Shown one piece after another: positions 46,398 through 58,052 of a stretch of DNA of 64,000 bases. The translations under genes were made by a program, and so were the position numbers. The stretch is from positions 2,046,001-2,110,000 of the forward strand of contig JANCIK010000010.1 in assembly GCA_028532985.1 (NCBI GenBank), given 5' to 3'. Under the pieces are notes generated by a model. It had not been told where the DNA came from. It searched no databases and worked only from the letters and a program-made list of their open reading frames with translations. Source of the DNA: Stropharia rugosoannulata (taxonomy: Eukaryota > Basidiomycota > Agaricomycetes > Agaricales > Strophariaceae). How positions within the stretch are numbered: the first letter of the stretch is position 1; each line of letters starts with the position of its first letter.

Positions 46398-48559
46398 ACA
46401 TGTAGGAGTGTTACAATGTATCTTCAACACAAGCACTGTAATGTTATTATTTCTGGGAGGAGATGTCTAGTAATATTCTACAAGAGGTATCTTAACAAAC
46501 ATGTAGGCGACAAACATTAAATTGTACAAATGTGTAAGTAAGGTGTCAATGTACAACAGCACGCGAAATCTTGACCGTATTTCCGACAATGAGTCTTCCA
46601 GGTATTTCTGCCGGTACCACAGCCTCAAGAGGGTTTATGCGTTGGGGTTCCTCTCGGTCAGCACGACCGGCAACTTCCCCTTCTTCAAGACAAATCGATC
46701 CTCAAGCACTCTTTCCCACATCTCGGGCGAGTACCCAGGCTCGAACGCCAGGTCAAATTCTCTCACCAGCATAGTGGTGATGTATCTCAGCTCCAGCAGC
46801 GCCAGAGTCTTCCCTGCGCAATTTGCGGGGCCAGTAGAGAACGGGATGAACGCCGCGTGGTCCAAGGTAATATTATAGCGCTTTCTGTCGTTCTCGTTTT
46901 CTGCTAAGATCCAGCGCTCGGGCCAGAAGTCATCGGGTCGAGGAGAGAAATACTGGGCTTGGCGGTGGAGGACGTAAGGCGGAACGTTGACCGCAGTTCC
47001 CTCCGCTATGAAGCTGCTTCTTAGTTAGAAATAATATCCTACATGCAGGAGTAGATACAGGACGAACTTGTTGCCTATCATTTTACCCTCGCTATCCTGA
47101 GCGGGGGCGCGCTGGAGGGAAGTAGGGACTGGTGGTTGTAGCCTAAGAGTCTCGTTTCTGGAAAATAAAAGTTTGTCAATACACTGTAAAAAAGGAAGGC
47201 CAGTGGTGGTAGGTGACGTACATGATTGCGTTGAGTACTTTCATGCCGCTAAGCTTTGAGGCAGTGATCGTCGCGCCTTCATCAGCCGGGAAGTTGGCAT
47301 CGACCTCCTCCCTCACCATCTTTAGATACCGAGGGTGACGCAGGAGAAAGTAAACAATATTGCTGATCACAGATGATGTTGTATCAGACCCGGCCACAAT
47401 TGTAAGAACGGCGTTCTGTAGAATAAGTGGGAAGGGGTCTGTTGTGGAGTCTGGATCTGCGGCAGATAGCTGAAAGCGGCGGAGTACATTATTAATTTTA
47501 TGAGCTCCGGTGGCACGAGTAACATAGAAGATAATTTGCTTACAAGGTAGTAAAATAAGTCGCGTTTCTGCACGTTTGCCTTCGATCGTATGCGAGCTTG
47601 TCTAGTAGCAAAATCTGAGAACTTGCGGAGATTTGAGCCGACAAAAGGCATATTGCGCAGCAAGCTGGCTATCCATGGAATGTGTTGTGCCATTGATGGG
47701 ACACTATTTTAGGTCGATTAGCGCCCGTGAACATACACAGTATAATATGCGTGTAATGATACTTACAACAGCGCTTCTTCCATGCCTGCCCATACGCCTT
47801 CTGTATCTCCCTCTCGCATGAGCTCAAATCCGCCTCCAAATCTGAATTTTTGTGAGTTACTTTTAAGAGTCCAAGGAATGCCATGAGACTTACGCCATGT
47901 CGCCCATAAAGTCAAACCTGAAGCGCGTAAATAAAAATATGGAAATACTGAGATTTGACCTGTACTCACGAGAAAAAGCTAATCCATTGAGCAAAGTCAA
48001 CATGACCCTTACGATCAGGGGATTTTTGAGCAATCTGGTGGAAATGGTCATTTAATTGTGCCGCTCTCTGTATCATGAGATCTTGGTAATCAGACATGGG
48101 GACGCTTCCAAACGCTTTATTCCATGGTTTTCGTAGTTGAGCGTGATTGCGGACGTCCCGCGTTCCTATAAGACCTTCATGACGGCGCGGCCCACTCTTC
48201 TGATTCGGAGCGATTTGCCGGCCGTCCCAGACTTTTTATGAAAAAATCAGCTTTGCAAGATTATAATAAAGATACCGCAACTTACGTGGACCCTTTGGCA
48301 TTCCATGTGCACCCAAGACCGTTGGAATGACCTCTTTGTCCACGATCGAAAGCTCATTAGGACCAACACGCACAATGGGTCCATAGATATCATGAAGTGC
48401 TTTGTAATAATGTTGCAACTTGCCGCGATACGCAACATAGACTGTCCAGATCTTCGTTACTTTGCACAGCATGGGACCAGGGTAACCAGCCAATGGATGC
48501 AGCGGAGAAAGTCGATAGATCGTGATTGAAGCGAGGAGGCTCGCTACGAATAAAACATA

Positions 48560-48570
48560 GATGCCGGCGA
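48560..48570 (+). repeat. target-site duplication, left copy
   Basis: gatgccggcga, identical to 50510-50520; a preceding A on both sides makes 12 bp possible. In the intact paralogue the site occurs once as diverged sequence. Confidence 0.85.
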
Positions 48571-48636
48571 AAGGGGCATATGGCTTAACAGTCAAATGCT
48601 GCCCGAAAGGCCATGAAGTGCACTTGGCCGAAAGGT

Positions 48637-48662
48637 AGTGGGTTCAACTCCCGCTCATGGCA
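48637..48662 (+). other. B-box-like tRNA remnant in the insertion head
   Basis: gtgggttcaactcccgctcatggcag contains a good pol III B box (GGTTCAACTCC) and a T-arm-like hairpin (gtggg/cccgc). No A box of good quality was seen in the 50-70 bp before it. It suggests a tRNA-derived (SINE-like) head on the inserted element. Confidence 0.35.
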
Positions 48663-48691
48663 GATACCATAAAGTCTACCAGCCTGAGAGG

Positions 48692-48809
48692 CATGTGGAA
48701 GCATTTTATGCAAACAACCGCAAAGTTGACAAAAACTATTACACCAACATGTGACACATGGAAGCATTTATGCGAACAACCGAAAAGTTGACAAAAACTA
48801 GCACACCAA
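48692..48809 (+). repeat. two tandem copies of a ~55 bp unit
   Basis: Unit 1 (about 48692-48747) and unit 2 (about 48757-48809) share catgtggaagcatt/catggaagcatt, aaacaaccg and agttgacaaaaacta, and both end acaccaa. They lie near the 5' end of the inserted element and could be a duplicated promoter-like module. Confidence 0.8.
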
Positions 48810-49329
48810 GCACGTGTCCTTTCAGGCATGGCTTAATTTGGGCCTGATCTAGGGAAATTGGGACTGAAAAAGCCAGAAAAAGTCAAAAGCCTTGCGCTGC
48901 CTGAAAAAGGTGTGAATCTGTTCACATAGACGACGATAACAGGGGGAATCCTTGTAAAAACAAGCCGAAAAGGCCACCCCACACCCTGAAAATGGGTCGT
49001 TAGTCACATGCAGAAAGGAAACTCCGGATCCCTGCTGCAAACCCCCAGCAAGGGGTGCACAATCCGGTAGGCATTGTGGCAAGACAGAGAGCCTGGACAG
49101 ATTGGGGATCCGAGCCACATGGCATAATCGAACCATCTGCTGGGTCACGGGAAACAAGGTTGAACTCCTTGCGGGCCGTAACAGGCAGAGGCAGTCCCTC
49201 TGTCCTGGTTTGACTGTAGAAAATCCTCTGTCGGTTCCTGCTAGGATAACAACCTAGGTTGGAGCTTAAGTTCTCTCGGAGATCGAATAGCCCTGGTCCC
49301 GCAAGGGCACCAAGGGGTAGCCTCTCAGG

Positions 49330-50021
49330 GTGCGGCTGGTCTTCGGATCGCGGCCCTGGGGGGCTATATCTCGGTAACAAATGGAGGCCAGTGGCGACAA
49401 GGGCACAAATTCGACCTACGATACATTCCGGCACATAGAAAGGTGAAAGGTAATGACATGGCTGATACCGCAGCAAAAAAGGCAGCGCGAGGTGACGTAT
49501 CCCTCCCTATACACCTCCCGGCCACACTGCGACCGAAGCTCGCGACAAGTGCAATAGCAGCCAAGACAGCCTACCACCTGCAACTCAAAAGAGAAGCAGC
49601 GGCAGCATGGGCGGCAAATGGAAAGGGAATACGCTTCACCAGAGAGATTGATGACAGCTACCCTTTTGACGGGTACCGACAGCTAACCGAAGGTCTGACA
49701 CGGGCGGAAGCCAGTTTGCTCCTTCAGATAAGGAGCGGCCACATCCCCCTCAATGGCTATCTAGAACGCTTCGGGCAATCCGACACCGCCAGATGCCCCA
49801 AATGCTGGGCGGAACGCAGCACATACAAAGGGGAAACACTTCAGCATTTGCTGTTTGTGTGCCCTAGCTATGCGAATGCAAGAGCAGCTATGGACTTTCA
49901 CCTTGGCCGGGACGCCAGAAACCTGAAGCAAATGCTGCGGAGCAAGAGAAACGTGAAGATAGTTCTGCAATACCTAGCAAGCACGCGACGCCTCCGGGTC
50001 GCTCGAGAACGGAATAACTAG
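49330..50021 (+). CDS. LINE ORF2 C-terminus: RNase H and zinc-finger tail, partial
   Basis: The frame has no start of its own. It reads 'GGYISVTNGGQWRQGHKF', then 'DLRYIPAHRKVKGNDMADT' with the His and Asp of the last RNase H motifs (the domain that removes RNA from the cDNA hybrid), then a linker and 'LLLQIRSGHIPLNGYLERF' followed by 'ARCPKCWAERSTYKGETLQ' and 'HLLFVCPSY'. The last parts form the Cys/His motif common at the end of Tad/R1-type ORF2. It ends at a TAG at 50019-50021. The rest of ORF2 is absent from this copy. Confidence 0.8.
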
Positions 50022-50493
50022 ACATAATTTATCTATTAACTGTAAAGAATATAAACTAATAATGTTAGGAACAGAGAAGAACGCCGAGAGGCCACACTCG
50101 ACGCCCAAAACACCCGATTACCCACAAGAACACCCTCAATGCATCCGATACCACAGCACTCCCAACACCCGAACCACCAAGCGCTCGCATCCGGCCACGG
50201 CAGACCAAGCCCCACCTCCTAAACCCCGCCTCCTAGGATCGCACCCCCTACTATATCAGTGGAAAGAGATTATAAGCATAAAAGTTGGCGATAACTCGAG
50301 AACCCTCCCTTCAAAACAGAGCGCCCGGAAAACTGCGTTTCCCCTGCAGGGTCGCCCGGGGGGCATAGCCCGTCGGCGATGCGGAAGGGGCTCTACGGGA
50401 AAAGGAGGAGGACCAGGGGTCCTGCATTCATCGTAGTTACATTGATTTGTAAAGTCTAAATAGCGTCTGACGCTGAGGACTTAAATTGACACC

Positions 50494-50509
50494 AAAAAAA
50501 AAAAAAAAA
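50494..50509 (+). repeat. poly(A) tail of the LINE insertion
   Basis: Sixteen consecutive A bases stand directly before the right target-site duplication. Confidence 0.9.
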
Positions 50510-50520
50510 GATGCCGGCGA
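50510..50520 (+). repeat. target-site duplication, right copy
   Basis: gatgccggcga, identical to 48560-48570. It lies inside the P450 coding exon and is part of codons for 'SIAGI' on the minus strand. Confidence 0.85.
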
Positions 50521-50783
50521 TAGACGCCCAACCGCCTGAAATGCCAGAGAAATACGCCATGGGGCTTGGGATAGCCAAAAGTGCTAGAATTAGATTCAAC
50601 GGGGTTTCGGGCTCATTTTTGCGGAACCATGCATGTGTTGCCTACATTTGTTATGAGTTTGTGTATAACGCCACACCTCTTGAGGGGAGGTAGAGGCTCA
50701 GTTCCACTCACAAGCGCAGCCGCAATGTCAATCAGCAGAATTACTGGCATTTTGTCGGTGTCCACCTGCATTAAATGCGGCAT

Positions 50784-52405
50784 GGTACTTGTTAAGGCCG
50801 CTGATAGAAAAATTAATTGCGCTACAATTAAATTAGAAGAACGTTCTCAATAATTGAAACGTCATGTGGACTCACGTTATGTGTCCGGAGGGAGCTATGA
50901 ACCTTGGAGTAACACTGTTTGCGGGTGTAAGGGGTGTATCAACCACAGAATGAATGGGTCGAATGCTCGAAGCTCGCCGTCTTTTGTAGTTGCTCCCGAA
51001 ATGCTTCGGGTAACGTACTCATAACGTTTGCATAACGTACAAATCCATGTGATTGGTTTATTAATAGCCTGGCACGGTACAGCGGCAGTGTTGTAGTAGT
51101 AATCTACAAAGCGTAGTTGGCGGCCCACCATCCGACAAACTAATGAGCTATTGGGTAACTCGTGGTCATGAAAATACATGGCTTTGCTACCGATAGTCCT
51201 TTGCACAACAAAAAAATATTTGGTTGACATTGGTTCGGACATGACCCTCATAAATTATGACTAAGATTTTGGGGCAAAGACTATCTGAAGACGGAACAGG
51301 GTGATTACTTGCTGTGATCTGATTCTCTGAGACGAAGTTTATTTTGTGTTGGTTGATTATTCTGTTTAAAGATGCGAAGGAAACGTCCCGTTTGTAGCAA
51401 GTTTGTAGCGATCACTAGAGTGATCCTTCGTATCGGCATTGAACGGGGCGGTTAGCTAGGAGAACTGCGGTGGTCCTCAGGCTCTTGACGGTTATCAGAT
51501 TAGATAAATCCGAATGTGGTCGATAACATCATTACCGTTGATTGACTGATGTGAAAGCCTTTCAGTACATACTTTAGAGCGTTTATACTTTTTAAATGCT
51601 GTTGGAAAGGCTGCTGCGCTCAGATGCTAATTGACTAGGAACCAATGGCAGGAGCAAAGTTGAAGGTAAACAGTACATACATACACAATAGTGTACCGGC
51701 TCCAAGCTTCTTCAGCCGGAAGATGTCAATAATAATTTGTCCCATGAAACTAATTTTGGCACCTCTCCGAACACGTTCGACTTCTTCGACACGGTCGGAC
51801 CGCAGAGCCAAGGCCTCGGGCATCGGCCTTGGGACTTTTGAGATGAGATAGCGTACATATCCAACGGCTGCGCGGATAGGACTACCAGTGACGGCCAGCA
51901 GAATTACGTGTCAGGACGGCTTACACCTCCCCGAAAGCAAAGTCACAATTTCAAAACGAAAACAAAAACAAAACAAAAAACAAAGAAGAAGAGAAAGAAA
52001 AACTATGAAGTAAATACGCGAGATACATAAGTACTGGTCTCTGACCGCTGCAGTGTTTGACCACATATGGATTCAATTGTTTTGTTTGAGGCTTTTGGGC
52101 CAGGAGAAATGTGCATGCATACACGCTTTTGCGTATACTCAGTGTACGGACGTTGTTTGCTGATAAACGCAATCAAGGCAATCAAAATATATAGGAATAC
52201 TATACATGTGCGCGCTCAAATGTGTATGTACTCTATGTACAGTTAGATTCTGTCTGTGCGCGCCACTATCCGGGCCGTGCTTGCGATTTGCATGTAATTT
52301 TTGTCCCAGATATACTTCGTGTAAGACGCCTTAAGAAGCATTATTCTATGATATAAACAAAGCCTTCGACACAGGATAAATTCCATATTGCAACCATATA
52401 TCTAT
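50784..52405. other. upstream region of P450 copy A, partly duplicated at 55.2-55.5 kb
   Basis: The stretch 51630-51830 shares scattered identities with 55250-55440, such as gctaa...gac at the left and gacacggtc...gtcggaccgca at the right. The duplicated unit thus includes the promoter side of the P450. A minus frame at 51635-51823 ('ALALRSDRVEEVERVRRGAK') is not preserved in the second copy. Near 51955-52010 there is a purine-rich aaacaaaa/gaagaaga tract. No gene is called. Confidence 0.45.
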
Positions 52406-54598
52406 TCAAGCGCTGGGCTTTCTCTCCGTCAACACAACCGGCAACAATCCTTTCTTAAGGACAAGCCGGTCCTGAAGCACACTCTCCCACGTCTCTGGCG
52501 AATACCCAGGCTCAAATGCCAGGTCGAATTCTCTGACCAGCATGGCCGTAATATAACGGAGCTCAAGTAAGGCCAACGTCTTCCCCGCACAGTTTGCAGG
52601 ACCCATAGAGAAAGGGATGAACGCGGCATGGTCCAGTGTAATATTATAGCGCTTCCTGTCGCTCTCTTTCTCTCCTAAAATCCAGCGTTCTGGCCAGTAG
52701 TCGTCAGGGCGGGGCGAGAAATACTGGGATCGACGGTGAAGGACATATGGGGGAATATTAACTGCAGTTCCCTCCGCTATGAAGCTGTTCCTCAGTTAGT
52801 AAATATAACCTGTACGAAGAGTAGAGATAAACTGACTGATTGCCTATCATTTTCCCCTCACTACCCTGAGCGGGGGCTCGCTGGACAGAGGTTGGAACAG
52901 GAGGTTGAAGCCGAAGAGTCTCGTTTCTGGTCAATTGAAAATAAAATTATTACGAACAATGAAGGCAGGATGGGTGTTAGGTGACATACATGATCGCATT
53001 GAGCATTTTCATGCTGCTAAGCTTAGAAGTAGTGATCGGTCCACCTTCTTCCGAGGGAAAGTTGGCATCGACTTCCTCCCTCAACATCTTCAAGTACCGA
53101 GGGTGACGCAGGAGAAAATAGAAGATATTGCTGATTACAGAGGACGTTGTATCAGACCCGGCTATAATTGCCAGAACAGAGTTCTGCAAAATAAGAGGGA
53201 AAGGATCCACGGTTGAGTCTGGGTCTGTAGCAGCGAGCTAGACACGATGTGCATTATTATCTCCAGTATTAAGAATAAGTTGTCAAGGAGCTCTTACAAG
53301 GTAGTAGAATAAGTCGCGTTTCTGCACGTTCGCCTTCGACCGTTTGTAGGCCTGTCTAAACGCGAAGTCTAAAAATTTGCGGATATCTGAGCCAAAATAT
53401 GGCATATTTCTCAGCAACGCGGCTATCCATGGAATATGCTGTGTCATTGATGGGACACTATCCAATGTAAAGTTTGATTTAGCATTTTAGCGCCTGTATA
53501 AGAATGCTCTGTTGATGCTTACAATAGGGCTTTCTCCATGCCTGCCCATACGCCTTCCGTATCTCCATCTCGCATAAGTTCGAATCCTCCTCCGAATCTG
53601 AGTTTTATGAGTTCATTAATTAGAGGCCTGGGGAAGCAACGAGACTCACGCCATATCGCCCATAAAGTCAAACCTAAAGCAAATACATACGACACAATTA
53701 ACAAGATCGAGTTATATATAATCTGTACTCACGAGAAAAAGCTGATCCAATGCGCCAGATCAATATGTCCCTTGCGATCAGGAGATTTCTGAGCAATCTC
53801 GTGGAAGTGCTCGCTTAATTGTACCGCTCTCTGTATCATGAGATCCTCGTAGTCAGACATGGGTGTGCTTCCAAACGCTTTATTCCATGGCTTTCGAAGC
53901 TGGGTATGATATCGAGTGTCGCGTGTATCTATAAGGCTTTCGCTGCGGCGCGGTCCACTTTTCTGACTCGGAACAAGTTGCCTGCCGTCCCAGACTGCGC
54001 ACAAAAATACTCAGTCTTACAAGTCTGTAGAAATATTGAGAGCAGAACTTACGCGGACCCTTGGGCATCCCATTTGCACCCAATACTGATGGGATAATTT
54101 CTTTGTCTACAATCGAGAGCTCGTTAGGCCCAACGCGTACAATGGGACCGTAAACATCATGCAGCGCTTTGTAGTGGAGCTGCAATTTTCCGCGATACGC
54201 GATGTAGACCGTCCAGAGCTTCGTTATTTTGCAGAGAGCAGGACCGGGATAACTAGCTAATGGATGAACTGGAGAGAGTCGATAGATTGTGATTGAAGTG
54301 AGGAGTGTCGCCGCGAATAATGCATATATAGCGGCAATATTCGTTAAACTGCCCGTGATACCAGCGCAATATGCCATGGGACTTGGGATAGCCACGAGCG
54401 CCAAAAGAGGGTAGAGAGTAGTTTCTGGCTCATTTTTACGGAACCATGCATGTGTTGCCTATATGCGTCACGAGAGTAAGGTTTGGAGTGCCAGACCATT
54501 TAAGACAAGACTCAGGCAGGCATTTTTACACTCACCAGTGCAGCTGCAACGTCAATTAGCAGAATCACTGCTGTGTCCACCTCTATTAAATATGGCAT
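52406..54598 (-). CDS. cytochrome P450 copy B
   Basis: This is the intact tandem paralogue of copy A. Exon 1 (54598-54536) gives 'MPYLIEVDTAVILLIDVAAA'; the next exon continues 'LATHAWFRKNEPETTLYP', 'MAYCAGITGSLTNIAAIYA' and 'LFAATLLTSITIYRLSP', so the enzyme has two or three N-terminal membrane segments before the proline-rich hinge 'HPLASYPGPALCKI'. Further blocks are 'GPIVRVGPNELSIVD', 'MTQHIPWIAALLRNM', the I-helix 'AGSDTTSSVISNIFYF', the ExxR helix within the exon at about 52850-52925, and the heme loop 'FSMGPANCAGKTLALLE' with Cys ligand. The product ends 'LPVVLTERKPSA'. Such fungal P450s oxidise xenobiotics or secondary metabolites in the ER. Substrate unknown. No stop or frameshift was seen. 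Confidence 0.88.
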
Positions 54599-55766
54599 GA
54601 GCGTTTCGTGAAGGGTGGGGCGCCTATAAAGATTGTAATTGTAAGCACAAAGCCAGAAAGGACTCGTTGACTGAAAAATGTGCGAACTCACGTTGTGTCC
54701 GGATAGATGATTTCTCAACCTTCGAGCTGTAAGGGGTGTAAGAGTGGGGCAAATGCGCAAAAGTTCATCGTCTTTTGTAGGTGCACACAAGCTGCTTTAG
54801 GTAAAAGCCTGGGTGATAAGCACACAGCCCTAGGAAGACCCCGCGCACGGCGGTGGTCATACTATTTGTCATTCCAGCGTTTGACGAGCTACCAATGAGC
54901 CAATTGTGCTGACAGTACTTTCTCATAGAGGCGTAACGAATAAGTAACGATTCACAGGTGTTTCGTCGGCTCGGAATTAAATGGTCCTGAATTTGTCAAG
55001 ATTCCGAGGCAAATAGAGTCAGAGTGGCAGCATACATCCGGTGACCTCCGGCGACCCTGATGAAGTTCTGTTCGATAAGCTCGTTGAAAGTTTGAGAAAC
55101 ATTCACGGTGCCCCCTAGTGCCCTCTTGACCATCGTGCAAGACTATTATTGTTGAACAAGAAATTCCTGTCCCAGTAATCCTTCTGTTTTTTGTTTTTAC
55201 TTTCTGAAGTAGCGAAGAGGCTGTCGTGCAAAATTTATGTCTTGATGCTAACCGACTGAACCGCAATAGTAAGAGCAAGTGGAAAGTACATACATAAATG
55301 TTACAGTGCGTTGTTTCTCAAGCTTCAACCACCCGGGCACTAAACCGGAAATTTTCATTTTTAGAACCTCGCCGTACGTTCAGTTTCTTGGACACGGTCA
55401 TCAGTCGGACCGCACAGTCATCTCGGGCAGGGCAGCTGGAGGCTGCGGAAGATCGTCACGCGGTGCAGTAGACGGGAGTGTGGAGAAGATGACGGACAGT
55501 GATACGTGAGTGCGGAGAAGATGGCAGCGATATATGATGGTACGTGTTACGATGGCATACATGCCATCGGCTAGTCGAATCATAGGCATGCGACTCGAAC
55601 TTTGATTTGAACATAGAATCAAGAGTACTTAATCGTCGCAGTGCTTGACAGTCACCCATTCTTCTGCATTCGATAGATATTTGCCTTGAAACCTCGGATG
55701 TATGAACAAGGTTAGCTATTTGAGTGCCCAAAGGTTTCTACAACAAATCAGATAAAAAAGATGCAT
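54599..55766. other. upstream region of P450 copy B, no gene recognised
   Basis: It carries the promoter of copy B and, at 55250-55440, the diverged counterpart of 51630-51830. No coding motif was seen. The last bases form the 3' flank of the esterase gene. Confidence 0.45.
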
Positions 55767-56918
55767 CTAGCTCAGCCAAGTCGTCCACTTGTTTTCGTGT
55801 CCTTCAATGACTTGGGCAATTTCCCTGGCAACAATCCTGTCTGCCTGCTCACTGGGATGCAGTTCATCGAACCTTTAGGTTGCCCAGGTTAAGGAATAGT
55901 ACAACATTATAGATTAATTGAGCATACCATAGGAAACTGTCTTTGTCGGAACCCTCGGCAATTGTGCAGTCTCCATTATCGCTCGTTGACTCGTTCAATT
56001 GGAATACGCATGCCTTCACAGCCCCAGTGACGTTGAGCGGGGCCGTGCCATTCAAGTACAAGGCGGGATGGGCAAACATGTCCGCAAAGAGAGAATGAGA
56101 ATCGAATATGCCTGGAATAACAATGAACAAAACTACACGATAAGAGACCATCCTAGACATACCTATGTGTGCGTCTGGCAGCGTGGGCGCGAGCGCCTCG
56201 AGCATGAGCTTCGTCAACATGTTTCCGGACAGCACGAGCTCTGTCATGAAGACACTCCACTCCGTCGCGTTCTTCTGAGCGGTCCAGTAGCGGTCCGGGT
56301 ATGACACAGGCGCGTAGAGGGGCACTAGCTGGAGTGGGATCATCTAAGAAAATTGTACCTATAATTAGCAACCGCGCCGAGAAATTTATCAATTCAATTA
56401 CTTGCATTTTGGAATAGGAAGTTGCGGGCCCCGCTGGAGTGGAGGACTTTGACCCAGTTGACCATGCATTCAGTAACGTCAACGAGGCTTGCATTATCGC
56501 TTCCAGTGAGCAAGGCGTTTGATCCAACATCGTTAGTACCGATCCACAGTGTATAGATGGTCTGTTCTGCGTTTAGGTGTGCTTTGCCTGACGTTTCATT
56601 GAAATAAGTCGGCAGTTGGCTTTCGAATACTGACGGGAAAGGACGGAAGGTAATGTTGTTCGAACATGTGGCCCCAGAGCGCGCAAAAGGGAACAGGTTA
56701 ACATGAGCGTATCCAGCAGCATATATGGGCCATTGCGTCCCTCCGTTGGATACCACTACGGTATCGGTGTAGCTGTCTCCAAAGGTGACTAGGTTTTTTA
56801 TTTGTCCAGTTTTGAGGCCCTTTCCAAAGGCGGGTGCAAAGCAAGACACTGAAGAAAGCAAGAGTAAAGTAGCTGAGACCAAGGCAACCATGGTTGAAGG
56901 CACGGTTTGAGGTTTCAA
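55767..56918 (-). CDS. secreted GDSL/CE16-type carbohydrate esterase
   Basis: Four exons (56918-56406, 56343-56163, 56111-55928, 55872-55767) give 327 residues from the first ATG, or 318 from the one at 56891. Both precede a signal peptide ('MVALVSATLLLLSSVSCFA'). SGNH-hydrolase blocks are present: block I 'VTFGDSYTD' (nucleophile Ser), block II-like 'NLFPFARSGATCS' (oxyanion Gly), block III 'LWIGTNDVG' (Asn) and block V 'WFDELHPSEQADR' (catalytic Asp and His). Length and order are those of fungal acetylesterases of family CE16, which deacetylate hemicellulose fragments. The first intron (56405-56344) has a GC donor (gcaagt). Several N-x-S/T sites suit a secreted glycoprotein. Intact. Confidence 0.85.
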
Positions 56919-58052
56919 AGAATGCTAAGGGCGGTTGTAAGCGGATTCAGCGTATATATGTCAGAAGTTATAATTGAAGAAAGATCCAGAAGAACACTGC
57001 CAGTGGTATTGCGCATGGTCAGTGATGAACGCATAGCTGTATCCGAGTCACAAGATGATGCCTTGAGGTATAAGGAGACCAAGTCTTCTAAAATACGAAT
57101 CTTCTCGCATATCGCAGTTCACAGGACATAGGAGCGGTGCCAGTGCGTGGAAAAATAAAGACAAATGAGAACAAGCGGATGCTCCTTGTGCGGCTGGAGG
57201 TGAAGAAGGAGCACAACTTCGCATACAAAATTACCGATAATATTCCTCCATATGCTGAGCTGGCGACCCGAAGAGTTTCCACGTACTTCAGTAAGCGTGA
57301 TGCTGCATAATAATCATCTACTCGTATCATAGCGTTAGCGAGTATCTGTAAGGAGTTCACCCAGTAGAGTATTTGTAGAGGCACCAATATCTAAGGGTAA
57401 ACTCCAAACCCATTAGCAGAGTGGCAACTTCTGTGTCAGATCTCATGCATCATGTCCTGTCCGGGGCGCAAGAGCCATGCGCTAGGACAAATATGGCCGC
57501 TTCCTAGTCCCAGTAGCATCCCGGGACAGACATCGTGTAATCGAGGACGGTATGACTGGCTGAAGGGAAAGGCAGAGATGACTTTGAGGTCAACTTCGAG
57601 CAGGGTTCTCCAGACATTCTGGTCCAATTCTGGTCATTGAATAAATACAAAAAACTTACATAAGGAGAAATTCTCGACTTACAGTGAAGCCATTAATTAC
57701 TCTCTCTCGGCATATGGGACACACCTTTGGGGGCCTTTGGAGAAAGAGACGAAACAGCCAAGAAACAGCTTTCATACATTTGAGCTGACTTTGACCTCCG
57801 GTGGTTCAGTTGTAGTAACAACTTTGTGCATGAGTGAATGGGGCCTCAACAATAACAAAGGCCATGGTCAATGCTGAAGTTCAGATAGAGCATATACGGT
57901 AGCGTAGAGGGAGTCTTCGATGTTTGTGGCCAAGATGGTGTTGGTCACGGTTAGCGCAGTGACGGCGTCAAACTCGTGCGACTCATGACCATCGGCCTTT
58001 AACATAACCTTGATCATCCTCGCAGATCCCAATATCTTTCTCATTCATATCA
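56919..58052. other. divergent intergenic region, no gene recognised
   Basis: The region lies between the esterase gene (minus) and the beta-adaptin gene (plus) and must hold both promoters. Short frames without motifs only. Confidence 0.45.

Larger units (their letters stand above)
48571..50509 (+). mobile_element. 5'-truncated LINE insertion in P450 copy A
   Basis: The 1939-bp insertion is bounded by an 11-12 bp direct repeat and ends in 16 A residues (50494-50509) on the plus strand, the marks of target-primed reverse transcription. Its 3' half encodes the end of a LINE ORF2 (RNase H and a C-terminal zinc-finger region). The 5' part (48571-49300) has no reverse transcriptase but holds a B-box-like sequence (gggttcaactccc, about 48637-48649) and a pair of about 55-bp direct repeats. 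The element is therefore either a 5'-truncated and internally rearranged LINE or a composite with a SINE-like head. It lies antisense to the P450. Confidence 0.85.
46635..50783 (-). pseudogene. cytochrome P450 copy A, split by a retroelement insertion
   Basis: A membrane-bound P450 monooxygenase close to copy B (52406-54598). Exon 1 (50783-50712) reads 'MPHLMQVDTDKMPVILLID'; after a 70-nt intron comes 'ATHAWFRKNEPE' and 'IPSPMAYFSGISGG', where the second membrane segment is interrupted at 50510 by a 1.94-kb insertion. The same exon resumes at 48570 with 'GIYVLFVASLLASITIYRL' and 'GYPGPMLCKVTKIW'. Downstream exons keep all key motifs: I-helix 'AGSDTTSSVISN', K-helix 'NETLRLQPPVP' (ExxR), 'WPERW' and heme loop 'FSTGPANCAGKTLALLE'. 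The stop is at 46635. Apart from the insertion no lesion was seen, so it was broken recently. The insertion gives an in-frame ATG (48595) before 'PFAGIYVLF', so a shortened product could still be made. Confidence 0.85.

Noticed and set aside
49000..49476. 158-residue minus frame over the LINE insertion
   Set aside because: It overlaps the RNase H coding frame on the plus strand, has no motif, and crosses element regions with no conserved content.
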